From contig NZ_JAPYKK010000008.1 of NCBI RefSeq assembly GCF_029623395.1, positions 1 to 64,000 of the forward strand: a DNA stretch of 64,000 nt, written 5' to 3'. The stretch comes from Sphingomonas echinoides. Lineage in GTDB: Bacteria; Pseudomonadota; Alphaproteobacteria; Sphingomonadales; Sphingomonadaceae. Made by a program: the position numbers and the translations under genes. Of this stretch, positions 24,328 through 34,178 are shown in pieces. Positions within the stretch are counted from its first letter, which is position 1; each line of letters begins with the position of its first letter. Under the pieces are notes generated by a model. That model was not told where the DNA came from. It saw only the letters and a program-made list of their open reading frames with translations, and made no database searches.

Positions 24328-26045
24328 CGCGCTCTCCGCAATACGAGTTCGAAACAGGCGCCATGCGGCTCCGGGGCGAGGCGCAGCGACCCGCCCAGAT
24401 CTTCCATGATATCCTTTGCGATCACCAATCCCAGGCCCAGTCCCGCCGCCCGGCTGGTCGCGAACGGCGTGAACAGCCGCTCGGCGATCTCGGGCGCGAT
24501 ACCCGGACCGTTGTCGTGGATCCGGACGACGACGTTGTCGTCCCGGGGATCGACCGTCACGACGATCGCCCCGTCCGACTGCGCCTGAAGCGCTTCGGTC
24601 GCGTTCTGTAACACGTTAACGAACACCTGCTCGAGCCGGATCCGCCCCGCGATCACGCAGAGGTCGGCCGCGACCGCAGGCCACGCGACCCGGATGTGCG
24701 ACAAGGGCTCGCGTAAGATCAACTGCGCGCCCTCGATCACTTCGGTGAGCGGCACCGGGCCGATTTCCCCGCTCGCCTTGCGCGAGAACCCGCGCAACTG
24801 CGCGGTGACCGCGCCAATCCGTTCGGTCAGGCGGGCGATCGCGCGGAGGTTGGTGCGGACGTCCTCGGTCGCGCCGCGGTCGAGCAGCGTCTCCCCAGTC
24901 GCGGCATAGGTGCGGATCGCGGCCACCGGCTGTGCTGTTTCATGCGCGACGCTCGCGGTGATCTGCCCAAGCGTTGCCAACCGGTTCGCCTGGCGCAACG
25001 CCTCGCGCAGGATCGCCGCGCGCGTTTCCAGCTCTGTCCGTTCCTCGATTTCGTGGCGGAGCGCGGCGGTCCGGTCGGCGACCGCCTGTTCGAGCTGGCT
25101 CGTCCGGTCCGCCCGGCGCCGCGCCGCGGACCATCCCGCCCCGGTAAGCCACAACAGCACTAGCGTGACCATCCCCGCGACGATCGCCCCCGCCCGGGCG
25201 ACATCGTCCACCGCGACGCGCGTCGGTTGCGCGAGCGTTACGCGCCACCCCGCGCCGTCCGGCGCAGTCTGCACGACGAGCAAGGTGCCTTTCTCCCCCG
25301 GAACCGCGATCCGTCCGCCCCGTGCCGCCCGGAACGGGACCGGCAGCAAGGCAGCGGCGCCGCTTGTTCGCAAAGCGGTCGCGCGTTCGGCGGCTGACAG
25401 CGGTCGTGTCATCGCGAAGCGCCACGCCGGGCGGCTCGCAATCAGGATCAGCCCGGCTGGATCGGTAACGAAGGTGACGCCGCCCGCCGCGGCCCATTGC
25501 CGCTCGATCGACCCGAAATCGAGCTTTACGACGACGACGCCGCCCGCCGAAGTGCGTCGCGCAAGATAGAGGCCGGGGCGGTTGCTGACCGTGCCGAGCG
25601 CGAACTGCCGTCCCTCACCGCCGCCGCGCGCCTGCTGGAAATACGGGCGGAAGCGATAATCGTTGCCGACGAAACTCTTCCTACTGCGCCAATTGCTCGC
25701 TGCGATCGCTCGACCATCGGGCGCGATTACGTACATTGCCTCCGCGCCGGTTTCGACGGCCAGGCGTTCGAGCTTGCGATCGAGGATCGCTCGCGCATTC
25801 GTCCGCCCCTCCAACGCTGCGACGACATCCTGATCATCGGCCAGCGCAAGCGGCAGGAGGCGGAACCGCGCGACTTCGCTGGCGAGCAGCGCCGCGCGCA
25901 GCCGTGCATCCGCCGTCAACGATGCCACGAGCCGGATACGGGCCTGGTGTTCGACCACCCCGCCAACGGCCCACGCGACCGCAAGCGCGAGGAGGATCGC
26001 AACGACGGCAACGCCGACTCGTCGTCCAGAAAAGACCATCCGCAT
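24324..26045 (-). CDS. dctB: DctB-type sensor histidine kinase
   Basis: Membrane kinase sensing C4-dicarboxylates. The 573-residue product has two membrane segments (about 8-28 and 275-295) flanking a periplasmic double-PAS-like sensor. The cytoplasmic part has an H box HETAQPVAAIRTYA, in which the usual HEINQP is altered to HETAQP, an N box VFVNVLQNATEAL, and G boxes DNGPGIAP and GLGLGLVIA. The start at 26045 is chosen for an AGGG element six bases upstream and a hydrophobic segment immediately after; a longer frame reaches 26120. It is cotranscribed with dctD and divergent from dctA. Confidence 0.88.
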   Translation of the reverse strand: MRMVFSGRRVGVAVVAILLALAVAWAVGGVVEHQARIRLVASLTADARLRAALLASEVARFRLLPLALADDQDVVAALEGRTNARAILDRKLERLAVETGAEAMYVIAPDGRAIAASNWRSRKSFVGNDYRFRPYFQQARGGGEGRQFALGTVSNRPGLYLARRTSAGGVVVVKLDFGSIERQWAAAGGVTFVTDPAGLILIASRPAWRFAMTRPLSAAERATALRTSGAAALLPVPFRAARGGRIAVPGEKGTLLVVQTAPDGAGWRVTLAQPTRVAVDDVARAGAIVAGMVTLVLLWLTGAGWSAARRRADRTSQLEQAVADRTAALRHEIEERTELETRAAILREALRQANRLATLGQITASVAHETAQPVAAIRTYAATGETLLDRGATEDVRTNLRAIARLTERIGAVTAQLRGFSRKASGEIGPVPLTEVIEGAQLILREPLSHIRVAWPAVAADLCVIAGRIRLEQVFVNVLQNATEALQAQSDGAIVVTVDPRDDNVVVRIHDNGPGIAPEIAERLFTPFATSRAAGLGLGLVIAKDIMEDLGGSLRLAPEPHGACFELVLRRAR

Positions 26046-26272
26046 GCGAAACCCTAGCATCGTGGCGACGATGTGCAACTTTCGGCACAAGCGCCGGATC
26101 GTGACGGCCATTTTCGACACTTGGCTTCATGAGAAACTTCCTCAAACCACCGAAAAGCGGGGGTTTTTGGTGAATTACGAATATGTGCCAAGCCGCGCGG
26201 CAATGGACGCGATACTTCGGGCAGCAGGTATCGCCGCAGAGCCGAACCGCGTGTTCAGAGGATGAAGGCCCC

Positions 26273-27628
26273 ATGTCCATTTCGATCCCCGCTGCCGGCG
26301 AACAGCCGCCTGCCGCTCCAAAGCGGTGGTACGCGCAACTCTATTTCCAGGTTCTGCTCGCGATCGTCGCGGGCGTGCTGCTCGGCCATTTCGCGCCTCA
26401 GACGGGCGAAGCGATGAAGCCGATCGGCGATGCCTTCATCAAGCTGGTAAAGATGGTAATCGCGCCGGTCATCTTCCTGACGATCGTCACCGGCATTGCC
26501 GGGATGCGGGATCTCGGGTCGGTCGGACGCGTGGCGGGCAAGGCGTTCGCCTATTTCCTGTTCTTCTCGACGCTCGCGCTGATCGTCGGGATGGTCGTCG
26601 CCAACGTCGTCCGGCCAGGCGCGGGACTCAACATCGATCCCGCCTCGCTCGATGCATCGAAGGTCAGCGAATATGCCGCAAAGGCGCATGAGACGACGCT
26701 GACCGGCTTCCTGACGAGCATCATTCCCGACACGTTCCTGTCGGCGATGACGCAGGGCAACATCCTGCAAGTGCTGTTCATCTCGATCCTGTTCGGGATC
26801 GCGCTCGCGCTGATTGGCGAACGCGGGGCGAAGGTGCTCGACCTGCTCAACGATGTGTCGATCACCTTCTTCAAGCTGGTGGGCATCGTGATGCGCGCGG
26901 CACCGATCGGTGCGTTCGGCGCGATGGCGTTCACGATCGGCAAATACGGCGTCGGCACGCTCGCCAATCTGGCGACGCTGGTCGGCACCTTCTATGCGAC
27001 CTCGCTGATCTTCGTGCTGGTCGTGCTCGGGCTGGTCGCACGGCTGACCGGCTTCTCAATCATCAAGCTGATCCTCTACCTCAAGGCCGAGCTGCTGCTG
27101 GTGCTCGGCACCTCGTCGTCGGAAAGTGCACTGCCCTCGCTGATCGAGAAGATGGAGCGCGCCGGCTGCCCCAAGTCGATCGTCGGTCTGGTCGTCCCGA
27201 CCGGCTACAGCTTCAACCTCGACGGAACCAACATCTACATGACGCTGGCCGCGCTGTTCATCGCGCAGGCGTGCAACGTCGACCTGACGCTGGGGCAGCA
27301 GTTGCTGCTGCTGAGCGTCGCGATGCTGTCGTCCAAGGGCGCGGCGGGCGTTACCGGCGCGGGGTTCATCACCCTCGCCGCAACGCTGTCGATCGTGCCG
27401 TCGGTGCCGGTCGCGGGGATGGCGCTGATCCTCGGGGTCGACCGCTTCATGTCCGAATGCCGCAGCCTGACCAACTTCATCGGCAATGCGGTCGCGACGG
27501 TCGTCGTGTCGAAGTGGGAGGGCAAGCTCGACCTGGAGCAGCTCAATGCCGCGCTCTCTGGCAAGACGACGGTCGCCTCGCCTGCGCCTGCCAGCCCGGC
27601 TGCCGTGACGCTCGGCGTCGCGAACTGA
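26273..27628 (+). CDS. dctA: C4-dicarboxylate:cation symporter DctA
   Basis: Imports succinate, fumarate and malate. The 451-residue DAACS-family protein shows the DctA motifs: [17 protein letters not shown] near residue 68, [12 protein letters not shown] near 280 and [20 protein letters not shown] near 309. The start at 26273 gives the normal N terminus [12 protein letters not shown] before helix 1; the open frame extends to 26183 without support. It is divergent from dctBD over 227 bp. It heads a plus-strand unit with the porin (19 bp on) and malic enzyme, forming a complete route from uptake to pyruvate. Confidence 0.95.
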   Translation: MSISIPAAGEQPPAAPKRWYAQLYFQVLLAIVAGVLLGHFAPQTGEAMKPIGDAFIKLVKMVIAPVIFLTIVTGIAGMRDLGSVGRVAGKAFAYFLFFSTLALIVGMVVANVVRPGAGLNIDPASLDASKVSEYAAKAHETTLTGFLTSIIPDTFLSAMTQGNILQVLFISILFGIALALIGERGAKVLDLLNDVSITFFKLVGIVMRAAPIGAFGAMAFTIGKYGVGTLANLATLVGTFYATSLIFVLVVLGLVARLTGFSIIKLILYLKAELLLVLGTSSSESALPSLIEKMERAGCPKSIVGLVVPTGYSFNLDGTNIYMTLAALFIAQACNVDLTLGQQLLLLSVAMLSSKGAAGVTGAGFITLAATLSIVPSVPVAGMALILGVDRFMSECRSLTNFIGNAVATVVVSKWEGKLDLEQLNAALSGKTTVASPAPASPAAVTLGVAN

Positions 27629-27647
27629 CCCGGAAAGGACGTTTGTC

Positions 27648-29135
27648 ATGATGATTGCTTCGCGACTGCGTGTCGCCACGGCGTTCCTCGCGCCCTACGC
27701 CGCCCTCGCCGCATCGGGCGCGTATGCCCAGAAGAGTGCGGGAGAAAAGGCCCCGGCGACCGAGATCGCCACCAGCTATCCCGCCGCAGGCGGGGGCGAA
27801 GGCGCCAATACCAACGGCTACAACCTCTCCCGCTGGGCCGAGGACTGGAGCAATCTCCGCGATCCGGCGAAGCGCGACGATCCGCTCGACCGGCTCAAGT
27901 TCCTGTCGCTCGATTCGAACGGTGACGTCTACCTGACGCTGTCGGGCGAATTGCGGCTGCGGATGAACCACACCACCAACCCGAACCTGCGCGACAGCAA
28001 AGCGCAGCGGCAGGACATCACCCGCATCGTTGGCGGCGCCGACCTTCACGTCGGGCCGCATCTGCGCGGCTACATCGAGCTGGCGCACGGCGGCATCGGC
28101 GGGGTCGAACTGGGCCAGCCCGCCGCCAACCTGCGCAACGATTTATCGGTCCAGCAGGCGTTCGTCGAAGGCGACGTCGATGTCGGTTCGGTGCAGTTCG
28201 GCGCGCGCTACGGTCGCCAGGAATTCACCGACGGCCCAAATTTGCTTGTCTCACAGCGCGACAACAACACGATCCGCTACACGCTCAACGGCATCCGGCT
28301 GTGGGCGAAGGGCAAGACCATGCGTGCCGACCTGTTCGACCTCAAGCCGACCGCCTACGGCGATCTCGGGACCGACGATGACGTGAGCGACCCCGCGCGC
28401 CGCTTCTCGGGCGTGTCGCTCGGGTTCGTCGTGCCCAAGACCACGTTCGGCGGGTCGAACCTGTTCGTCGATCCGTTCTTCTGGCGGCGCAAGAATTCGG
28501 TCGGAGCCTGGGGCGGCAGGATCGGCCCAGCGGAACGCTTCTATGCGGGCGTTCACGCATATGGCGATGCTGGCCCGGTGACGATCGACTGGACCGTCAA
28601 CCACCAGTTCGGGACCTATATCGATCAGCGGATCGACGCGTGGCAGTTTTTCGTCGCGCAGACGTACCGCGTGAGCAAGGCCAAGACCGCGCCACGCGTC
28701 GGCGTGCATTTCGACTATTCGAGCGGTGGCGGCGGGTATGGCGGGCAGACGTTGCGCAACGCCTATGCGCCGTTCGGGAACAACATCTATTACAGCTATC
28801 AATTGTTCCTGACGCCGTCGAACCTCGTCACGCTTGCCCCCAACGTGACAGTATCCCCGACCAAGGCGCTGCGCGTGACGGCGGAATATGCGTTGAATTG
28901 GCGCGCAAACGTCACCGATGCCGTGTACCGTGCCAGCGGCGCACCGTTCGCGGGAACGCAGAACTTCCGCGCCGCGCGAATCGCCAACGTGTCGCGGTTG
29001 CAGGCCGTGTGGGCGCTGTCGCCGCGGGTCTCGCTGACCGGGCGGTACGAACATCTCGACGCTGGCCCGGGGCTTCGCGACGCCGGGTACAAAAGCTCGG
29101 ACTTCCTCGCTGGCTGGATCAGCCTGCGCTTCTGA
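27648..29135 (+). CDS. Outer-membrane porin, alginate-export-like family
   Basis: A 495-residue predicted beta-barrel. A signal peptide (about 1-27, ending SGAYAQ) is followed by alternating amphipathic strands with many aromatic girdle residues and a C-terminal Phe (GWISLRF), typical of outer-membrane proteins. Segments such as LTLSGELRLRMNHTTNP, QQAFVEGDVDVGSVQFGARY and GRQEFTDGP resemble the alginate_exp (AlgE-like) family. It starts with GGAAAGGAC-type ribosome binding 19 bp after dctA, so it is most likely the outer-membrane channel for C4-dicarboxylates rather than an alginate exporter; no alginate genes are near. Confidence 0.82.
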   Translation: MMIASRLRVATAFLAPYAALAASGAYAQKSAGEKAPATEIATSYPAAGGGEGANTNGYNLSRWAEDWSNLRDPAKRDDPLDRLKFLSLDSNGDVYLTLSGELRLRMNHTTNPNLRDSKAQRQDITRIVGGADLHVGPHLRGYIELAHGGIGGVELGQPAANLRNDLSVQQAFVEGDVDVGSVQFGARYGRQEFTDGPNLLVSQRDNNTIRYTLNGIRLWAKGKTMRADLFDLKPTAYGDLGTDDDVSDPARRFSGVSLGFVVPKTTFGGSNLFVDPFFWRRKNSVGAWGGRIGPAERFYAGVHAYGDAGPVTIDWTVNHQFGTYIDQRIDAWQFFVAQTYRVSKAKTAPRVGVHFDYSSGGGGYGGQTLRNAYAPFGNNIYYSYQLFLTPSNLVTLAPNVTVSPTKALRVTAEYALNWRANVTDAVYRASGAPFAGTQNFRAARIANVSRLQAVWALSPRVSLTGRYEHLDAGPGLRDAGYKSSDFLAGWISLRF

Positions 29136-29148
29136 AAGGACCCTTCTC

Positions 29149-30762
29149 ATCGCTCCCGCCTACTACGCCGCCGCGCGCGCACTGCTCGCCGACCCGCTGA
29201 CCAACAAGGGGACGGCGTTTACCGAGACCGAGCGCGACACGTTCGGGCTGCATGGCTTGCTCCCGCCGCACATCGGCACGCTCGACAGCCAGATCGAGCG
29301 GCGGATGCGCGCGCTCGACGGGATGGCGGACGACTTCCATCGCTACGCCTTTCTGCGTGAATTGCAGGATTCGAACGAGATCCTGTTCCACGCGCTCGTC
29401 CAGCGCGACCTGCCGCGGATGCTGCCGCTGATCTACACCCCGACCGTCGGCGAAGGATGCGAGCGGTTCAGCGAGATCTGGCACCGCCCGCGCGGGCTGT
29501 TCCTGAGCTATCCCAACCAGGACCGGATCGCGGACATTCTGGCGGACCCGGCGTTCGACCGGGTCAAGGTGATCGTCGTCAGCGATGGCGAGCGCATCCT
29601 CGGGCTTGGCGACCAGGGCGCGGGCGGGATGGGGATCCCGATCGGCAAACTCGCGCTCTATACGGCATGCGCAGGGCTGCACCCGGCCGAAGTGTTGCCG
29701 ATCCTGCTCGATGTGGGCACCGACAATGCCGCCAGGCGCGATGATCCCCTGTACGTCGGCTGGCGGCATGCCCGCGTTCGGGGTGAAGAGTATGACGGCT
29801 TCCTCGAAAGCTTCGTCACCGCCGTCGCCGAACGCTGGCCCGGCGTGTTGCTCCAGTGGGAGGATTTCGCGGGCCACAATGCGCATCGCCTGCTCGATCG
29901 CTATCGTGACCGGCTGCTGAGCTTCAACGACGACATCCAGGGGACCGCGGCGACCGCGCTCGGCACGTTGCTGTCCGCGATCCGGCGCACCGGCGGCGCG
30001 CTTGCGGACCAGCGGATCGTGCTGTTCGGGGCGGGCGCCGCGGGCTGCGGGATCGGCGAGCTGCTCGTCCGCGCGATGGTCGCCGATGGGTTGAGCGACG
30101 CCGAGGCGCGCACGCGGATCTGGGCGGTCGACCGAAACGGACTGATCGTCGACGACATGCCGGGGCTGACCGAATCGCAGCTGGCGTTTGCCCGTCACGA
30201 CACCCCGCGCGATCTGTTCAATCCGAACGGGTACGATTTGCTCGCCACCATCGAGCTAGTTGCGCCGACGGTGCTGGTCGGCACGTCGGGGCAAAGCGGC
30301 GGCTTCAGCGAGGCGGCAATCCGCGCGATGGCCGCGAGCGTCGAGCATCCGATCATCTTCCCGCTGTCCAACCCGATTTCGCGTGCGGAAGCGCATCCGG
30401 CCGACCTGTTCGACTGGACCGGGGGCCGCGCAATCGTCGGCACCGGCAGCCCGTTCGGGGTCGCGGGCGTGACCCAGGTCAACAACGTCTTCATCTTCCC
30501 CGGCGTCGGGCTTGGCGCGCTGGCAGTAGGCGCCCGGTGCGTGAGCGAGGGCATGTTCATGGCCGCTGCGCGTGAGTTGGCGGCGATGGATGGTGAAGGC
30601 GGCACGCTCCTCCCGCCGATCACGCATCTGCGCGATATCGCGCTGCGCATCGCCACCGCGGTCGCGCGGCAGGCGATCGTGGAGGGAGTCGCCCGGCCCG
30701 ATTGCGCCGTCGTCGACGAAAGCGACATCGCATCGGGGATGTGGGCAGCGCGCTACGACTGA
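29149..30762 (+). CDS. maeA: NAD-dependent malic enzyme, apparent ATC start
   Basis: Decarboxylates malate to pyruvate, completing the dicarboxylate module. The family N terminus (ADPLTNKGTAFTETERDTFG, then GLLPPHIG) is encoded from about 29185, but no ATG, GTG or TTG lies in frame between the upstream stop and the TTG at 29257, which is inside this conserved part. An ATC at 29149 sits 8 bases after AAAGGA. The porin gene has the same leader, AAAGGAC plus 7 bases, followed by ATG. I therefore start at the ATC, giving 537 residues. Catalytic segments include YTPTVGEGCERF, GLGDQGAGGMGIPIGKL, WEDFAGHNAHRLLDRYR and FNDDIQGTAA. An ATG-to-ATC mutation, a sequencing error or a true AUC start are all possible. 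Confidence 0.88.
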   Translation: MAPAYYAAARALLADPLTNKGTAFTETERDTFGLHGLLPPHIGTLDSQIERRMRALDGMADDFHRYAFLRELQDSNEILFHALVQRDLPRMLPLIYTPTVGEGCERFSEIWHRPRGLFLSYPNQDRIADILADPAFDRVKVIVVSDGERILGLGDQGAGGMGIPIGKLALYTACAGLHPAEVLPILLDVGTDNAARRDDPLYVGWRHARVRGEEYDGFLESFVTAVAERWPGVLLQWEDFAGHNAHRLLDRYRDRLLSFNDDIQGTAATALGTLLSAIRRTGGALADQRIVLFGAGAAGCGIGELLVRAMVADGLSDAEARTRIWAVDRNGLIVDDMPGLTESQLAFARHDTPRDLFNPNGYDLLATIELVAPTVLVGTSGQSGGFSEAAIRAMAASVEHPIIFPLSNPISRAEAHPADLFDWTGGRAIVGTGSPFGVAGVTQVNNVFIFPGVGLGALAVGARCVSEGMFMAAARELAAMDGEGGTLLPPITHLRDIALRIATAVARQAIVEGVARPDCAVVDESDIASGMWAARYD

Positions 30763-30812
30763 TCGCGCGCACGGGGCGCAGCCAAAGCGGCCCTCGCCGC
30801 GTTGGCTGCGCG

Positions 30813-31541
30813 ATGGCTTACCCGATCGCTCTCCGCTGGCTGCGCCGGATCATCGTGCTCGTGCTGTGCGCGGCGGTCGCGCTGGTGGTGTTTGCGCTGT
30901 TCCGCCCCGCCCCGCAGGACTTGCCGTGGACCCCGTTGCGGCTGGACCAGCCGCCCGGGCTGTTCACCGGGCGCAAGATCGTCGCGCTTGGCCGCGATCC
31001 CGCCGCCTGCCGTGCGCTGCTGGAAACGGCGGGTCTCAAATTCACTGCCGTTCCGCCACGTGGCCCGGACCAGTGCCGGGCGCCCGACAGCGTTCGCGCG
31101 GCCCCACGCCAGGACATGCTGACGCTCAGCCCCGTAGTGACGACCGCCTGCCCGATCACGGTTGGGTTGCTTGCGTGGCAGGCCAACGTCGTTCAACCCG
31201 CAGCGCAACGCCTGTTCGGCACGACGGTGACGCGGATCGAGCATTTCGGCAGCTACTCCTGCCGCCGCATGTACGGTCGCCAGGAAGGCAGCTGGAGCGA
31301 GCATTCGACCGGAAACGCGATCGACGTCAGCGCCTTCGTGCTGACCGACGGCCGTCGCATCGCGGTGCTCCGCGACTGGTCGCGCGACGATGGGCGTGGA
31401 CGCTTCCTGCACGCGGTGCGCGACGGGGGATGCACGCTGTTCGCGACGGTCCTGTCGCCGGATTACAATGCCGCGCACCGCGATCACCTGCATCTCGATC
31501 AGGCGAATCGCGGCGACACGGGGTGGCGTGCCTGCCGCTGA
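30813..31541 (+). CDS. Extensin-like C-terminal domain protein, membrane-anchored
   Basis: A 242-residue protein with one N-terminal membrane segment (about 10-32) and a periplasmic extensin-like_C domain. The domain resembles zinc M15 peptidases: SWSEHSTGNAIDVSAF near residue 169 and HRDHLHLDQANRG near 222 supply His/Asp and His/His positions, and four or more cysteines (PAACRA, DQCRA, TTACP, YSCRR) suggest disulfides. The start at 30813 is chosen because the hydrophobic segment follows at once; a longer frame runs into the malic-enzyme gene. Function is unproven; a peptidoglycan-related role fits the fold. Confidence 0.82.
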   Translation: MAYPIALRWLRRIIVLVLCAAVALVVFALFRPAPQDLPWTPLRLDQPPGLFTGRKIVALGRDPAACRALLETAGLKFTAVPPRGPDQCRAPDSVRAAPRQDMLTLSPVVTTACPITVGLLAWQANVVQPAAQRLFGTTVTRIEHFGSYSCRRMYGRQEGSWSEHSTGNAIDVSAFVLTDGRRIAVLRDWSRDDGRGRFLHAVRDGGCTLFATVLSPDYNAAHRDHLHLDQANRGDTGWRACR

Positions 31542-31679
31542 TACGGCGCGGCGGACCGAGCCGTATCGCGGGCGGCGAACCCGCGCCCCCTTGCGCCATG
31601 TGGCACAGAGGTTAAGTCCACCGCCGTTGAACACCGCCGCGGGCCTTATTGTGAACACAGGTCGGAAGCAGGAGATCTG

Positions 31680-34112
31680 ATGCTTTTCAGAGCGATGCCG
31701 AAATCCGTACTGCGCCGCGCGCGATCGTTATCGCTTGTTCTGGGCGTATCCCTGACGGGCCTGTGCGCTGCATCGCCTTCCCTCGGCGCATCGTCTTCGT
31801 TCGATCTGGTCGGTCCGAACGTCATCGTGACGGTCAAGCACGGGGCGGTCACGCTGCCGCTCGAATCGGTCCCCAATCTCGTCGAGGGCGACGTCGTTTC
31901 GGTCAAGCTCGACTTGCCGGAGAACCAGACCGAGGGGTTCCGGATCGTCGCGGGGTTCCTGCGTGGCGTGATCGACCGTCCGTCCAAGGACTGGTTTCAC
32001 GAGGCGCGCAGCTGGAAGGGCAAGGGCGCGGACTTTTCGCTGACCGTCCCCAAGGGCGCGCAGCAAATGGCGCTGCTCGTCATCCCCGAGAGCGGTGGTG
32101 GCGCGAATGCGGTAATCAGCACGGTGCGCAAACGCCCCGGCGCGTTCGTCCGCGCAATTCAAGAGCTCAACCAAGCAACGCTCGATCGCGCGCGGCTCGA
32201 TGCGTTCCTGCGCGAAACACTCAAGGTCGAGCGCGAGAATCCCGACAGCGTCTCGGCGGCGTCGCAGAGCCTGACGCGTAGCCTGTCGATCAAGCTGAAG
32301 GCGGAATGCCTTCAGCAACCGGCCGAACTGCAGGCGGCGTGCCTCACCGGCGACCGTGAGACGCTGCTGCTGGCGGATACGCACAGCTCGCAACTGGCCT
32401 CGACGCTGGCGGGGGCGCCGACCGACCTCGCGTTCCAGCTGAGCGCGACTCCGCAGGGCGGATATGGATCGTACAGTTCCTACATCGGCGTGGTCCGCGA
32501 CTTGTTCCGGCTGATGGGGGCGTTCCAGTCGACCCAGTTGCAATTCATCCCGGCGCTGGCGCAAATCGGCAACGGTCGCGCGACGCTGCTGCTCAACACG
32601 CCGCTGTCCTTTTCCAAACCGACCTCGGTGATGGTCGTCGCGATGCCCGCGGTGGAAGCGGCCAAGCCGCCCCCGCTCCGCGCCACCACGCCCGACATCG
32701 CCTTGTGCGCCAACGCGGGCATGACCTTGCCGGTCGAGGGTGCGCCGCTAATCTACGCCACGCAATATGCGCGCGAGATGGCGCTGCGGTTGAAGCGCCC
32801 GGACGGAACGCTGGTCGACGTGCCGATCCATGCCGATCCGCGTCGCGGCGGCTATGTCCTCGACAAGCCGATTCCGGACGGCCCGTTCGGCGGCGCGATC
32901 CCGGCGCAAATCCACGGGTTCTGGGGCTTTGCCCCGTTCGAGGGACCGAGCTTCGCGCTGTCCAACCCGCTGCTCAACAATTGGAAGACCGCCGACGGCA
33001 CGTCGCTCGTCGTCGGGCGCGCGAACGATGTCGAGGTGCTGGGCGGTGGTTCGGGATGCGTAACGCAAGTGTCGCTGCGCCGCGGTGACGGCGCGGCCCG
33101 GCCCGTGACGTGGAAACAGGCGGGCACCCGTGGAATTGTCGCGACGCTCCCGCTCGAGAAGATGGCGCCCGGACCAGTGTCGATCGTGATCGAGGGTGCA
33201 GCGGGCACAACGCCCGCGGTGGTGACCCTGTCCGCGTTGCAGGAAGCGGGCAGCGTCGACGACCTGACCTTCCACGCCGGCGATGCCGAGGCGATCCTGA
33301 CCGGTGCGCGGCTCGATCAGGTGCGCGGGATGACGCTGGGCCAGCTGTCGTTCCACCCTGGTGGGCTGACGCGAGTCGACAATCAGGATCGACTGACCTT
33401 GCTCGCGGACGACCCCACCAAGGCGCAGACGATCGGCGCGGGGACGAGCCTGAGTGCGGAAGTCACCTTTGCCGCTGGTCGCAAGAAGACCGTCCCGGTA
33501 ACGATCGCGGCACGGCGCACGGGCGCGACACTGGTCCACATCGCAGGCCAGGTGCCGGCACACGAAGGTACGGTACCCCTCGTGATGCGCACCGACGCCG
33601 TTTTCGCACAGGATGCGCGAATCAGCTTTGCCTTCCACAAGGATGCGATGGAAACGCTCGACGGGCAGGAATCGGTCGAGATCGCGACCGCGGACGGGCG
33701 CGCCTCCGGGATCATCAAGGCCGGCAAGGGCTATGACCTGCAGGATGCGACCACCGGGATCGTCGCCTTCTCGCCGGTCGAAGCGCTTGGCGCGCTCGCT
33801 TATGGTCCGGTGCGGTTCCGTATCCTGGAAGGCGATGTCGCCTCCAACTGGACTTCGCTCGCGACGATCGTTCGGCTGCCCGACATACGATCGGTCAGTT
33901 GCCCCGCGCGCGAGAAATGCCAGATCGCGGGGGATCGTCTGTTCCTCATCAAGGCGGCGGGCGCGAGCGAGCAGCCGGATGCGCTGCAGGAGATCCCGGA
34001 CGGGTTCGTCGCACCCAAGATCACCACGACCGGCAGCCGTGACGGAAAGGTCTACCTGCAATTGCGCGATGCCCCACAGGCGTTTGCGACGGTCACCGCC
34101 TCTTCGAAATAG
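31680..34112 (+). CDS. Large exported protein of unknown function
   Basis: I do not recognise a characterised family. The 810-residue protein has a long, basic signal peptide (about 1-36, ending SPSLGA). The mature part seems mainly beta: short repeated strand-turn patterns resembling Ig-like or IPT-like modules from about residue 400 to the end, after a more helical region (about 160-240). Six cysteines in the mature chain come in near pairs (AECLQQPAELQAACL; ALCAN with GSGCV; SCPAREKC), so disulfides are likely. There is no lipobox, membrane anchor, CTERM tail or catalytic motif visible. It is preceded by a GGAGAT Shine-Dalgarno and followed after 66 bp by a small ORF. A periplasmic or surface structural role is a guess. 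Confidence 0.8.
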   Translation: MLFRAMPKSVLRRARSLSLVLGVSLTGLCAASPSLGASSSFDLVGPNVIVTVKHGAVTLPLESVPNLVEGDVVSVKLDLPENQTEGFRIVAGFLRGVIDRPSKDWFHEARSWKGKGADFSLTVPKGAQQMALLVIPESGGGANAVISTVRKRPGAFVRAIQELNQATLDRARLDAFLRETLKVERENPDSVSAASQSLTRSLSIKLKAECLQQPAELQAACLTGDRETLLLADTHSSQLASTLAGAPTDLAFQLSATPQGGYGSYSSYIGVVRDLFRLMGAFQSTQLQFIPALAQIGNGRATLLLNTPLSFSKPTSVMVVAMPAVEAAKPPPLRATTPDIALCANAGMTLPVEGAPLIYATQYAREMALRLKRPDGTLVDVPIHADPRRGGYVLDKPIPDGPFGGAIPAQIHGFWGFAPFEGPSFALSNPLLNNWKTADGTSLVVGRANDVEVLGGGSGCVTQVSLRRGDGAARPVTWKQAGTRGIVATLPLEKMAPGPVSIVIEGAAGTTPAVVTLSALQEAGSVDDLTFHAGDAEAILTGARLDQVRGMTLGQLSFHPGGLTRVDNQDRLTLLADDPTKAQTIGAGTSLSAEVTFAAGRKKTVPVTIAARRTGATLVHIAGQVPAHEGTVPLVMRTDAVFAQDARISFAFHKDAMETLDGQESVEIATADGRASGIIKAGKGYDLQDATTGIVAFSPVEALGALAYGPVRFRILEGDVASNWTSLATIVRLPDIRSVSCPAREKCQIAGDRLFLIKAAGASEQPDALQEIPDGFVAPKITTTGSRDGKVYLQLRDAPQAFATVTASSK

Positions 34113-34178
34113 ACGGACGGGGGGAATGCGCGTTCCGGTCTGGACAGCCGGGGCGCGCCGCCGGTATCGCCCCCGCCC

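Noticed and set aside
26055..26075. Possible sigma54 promoter between dctB and dctA (TGGCGACGATGTGC)
   Set aside because: The GG-to-GC spacing is nine bases, not ten, and the flanking consensus is poor.
29257..30762. TTG at 29257 as the malic enzyme start
   Set aside because: It would cut off the conserved NKGTAFTETER segment and has no Shine-Dalgarno; the upstream ATC with AAAGGA fits better.
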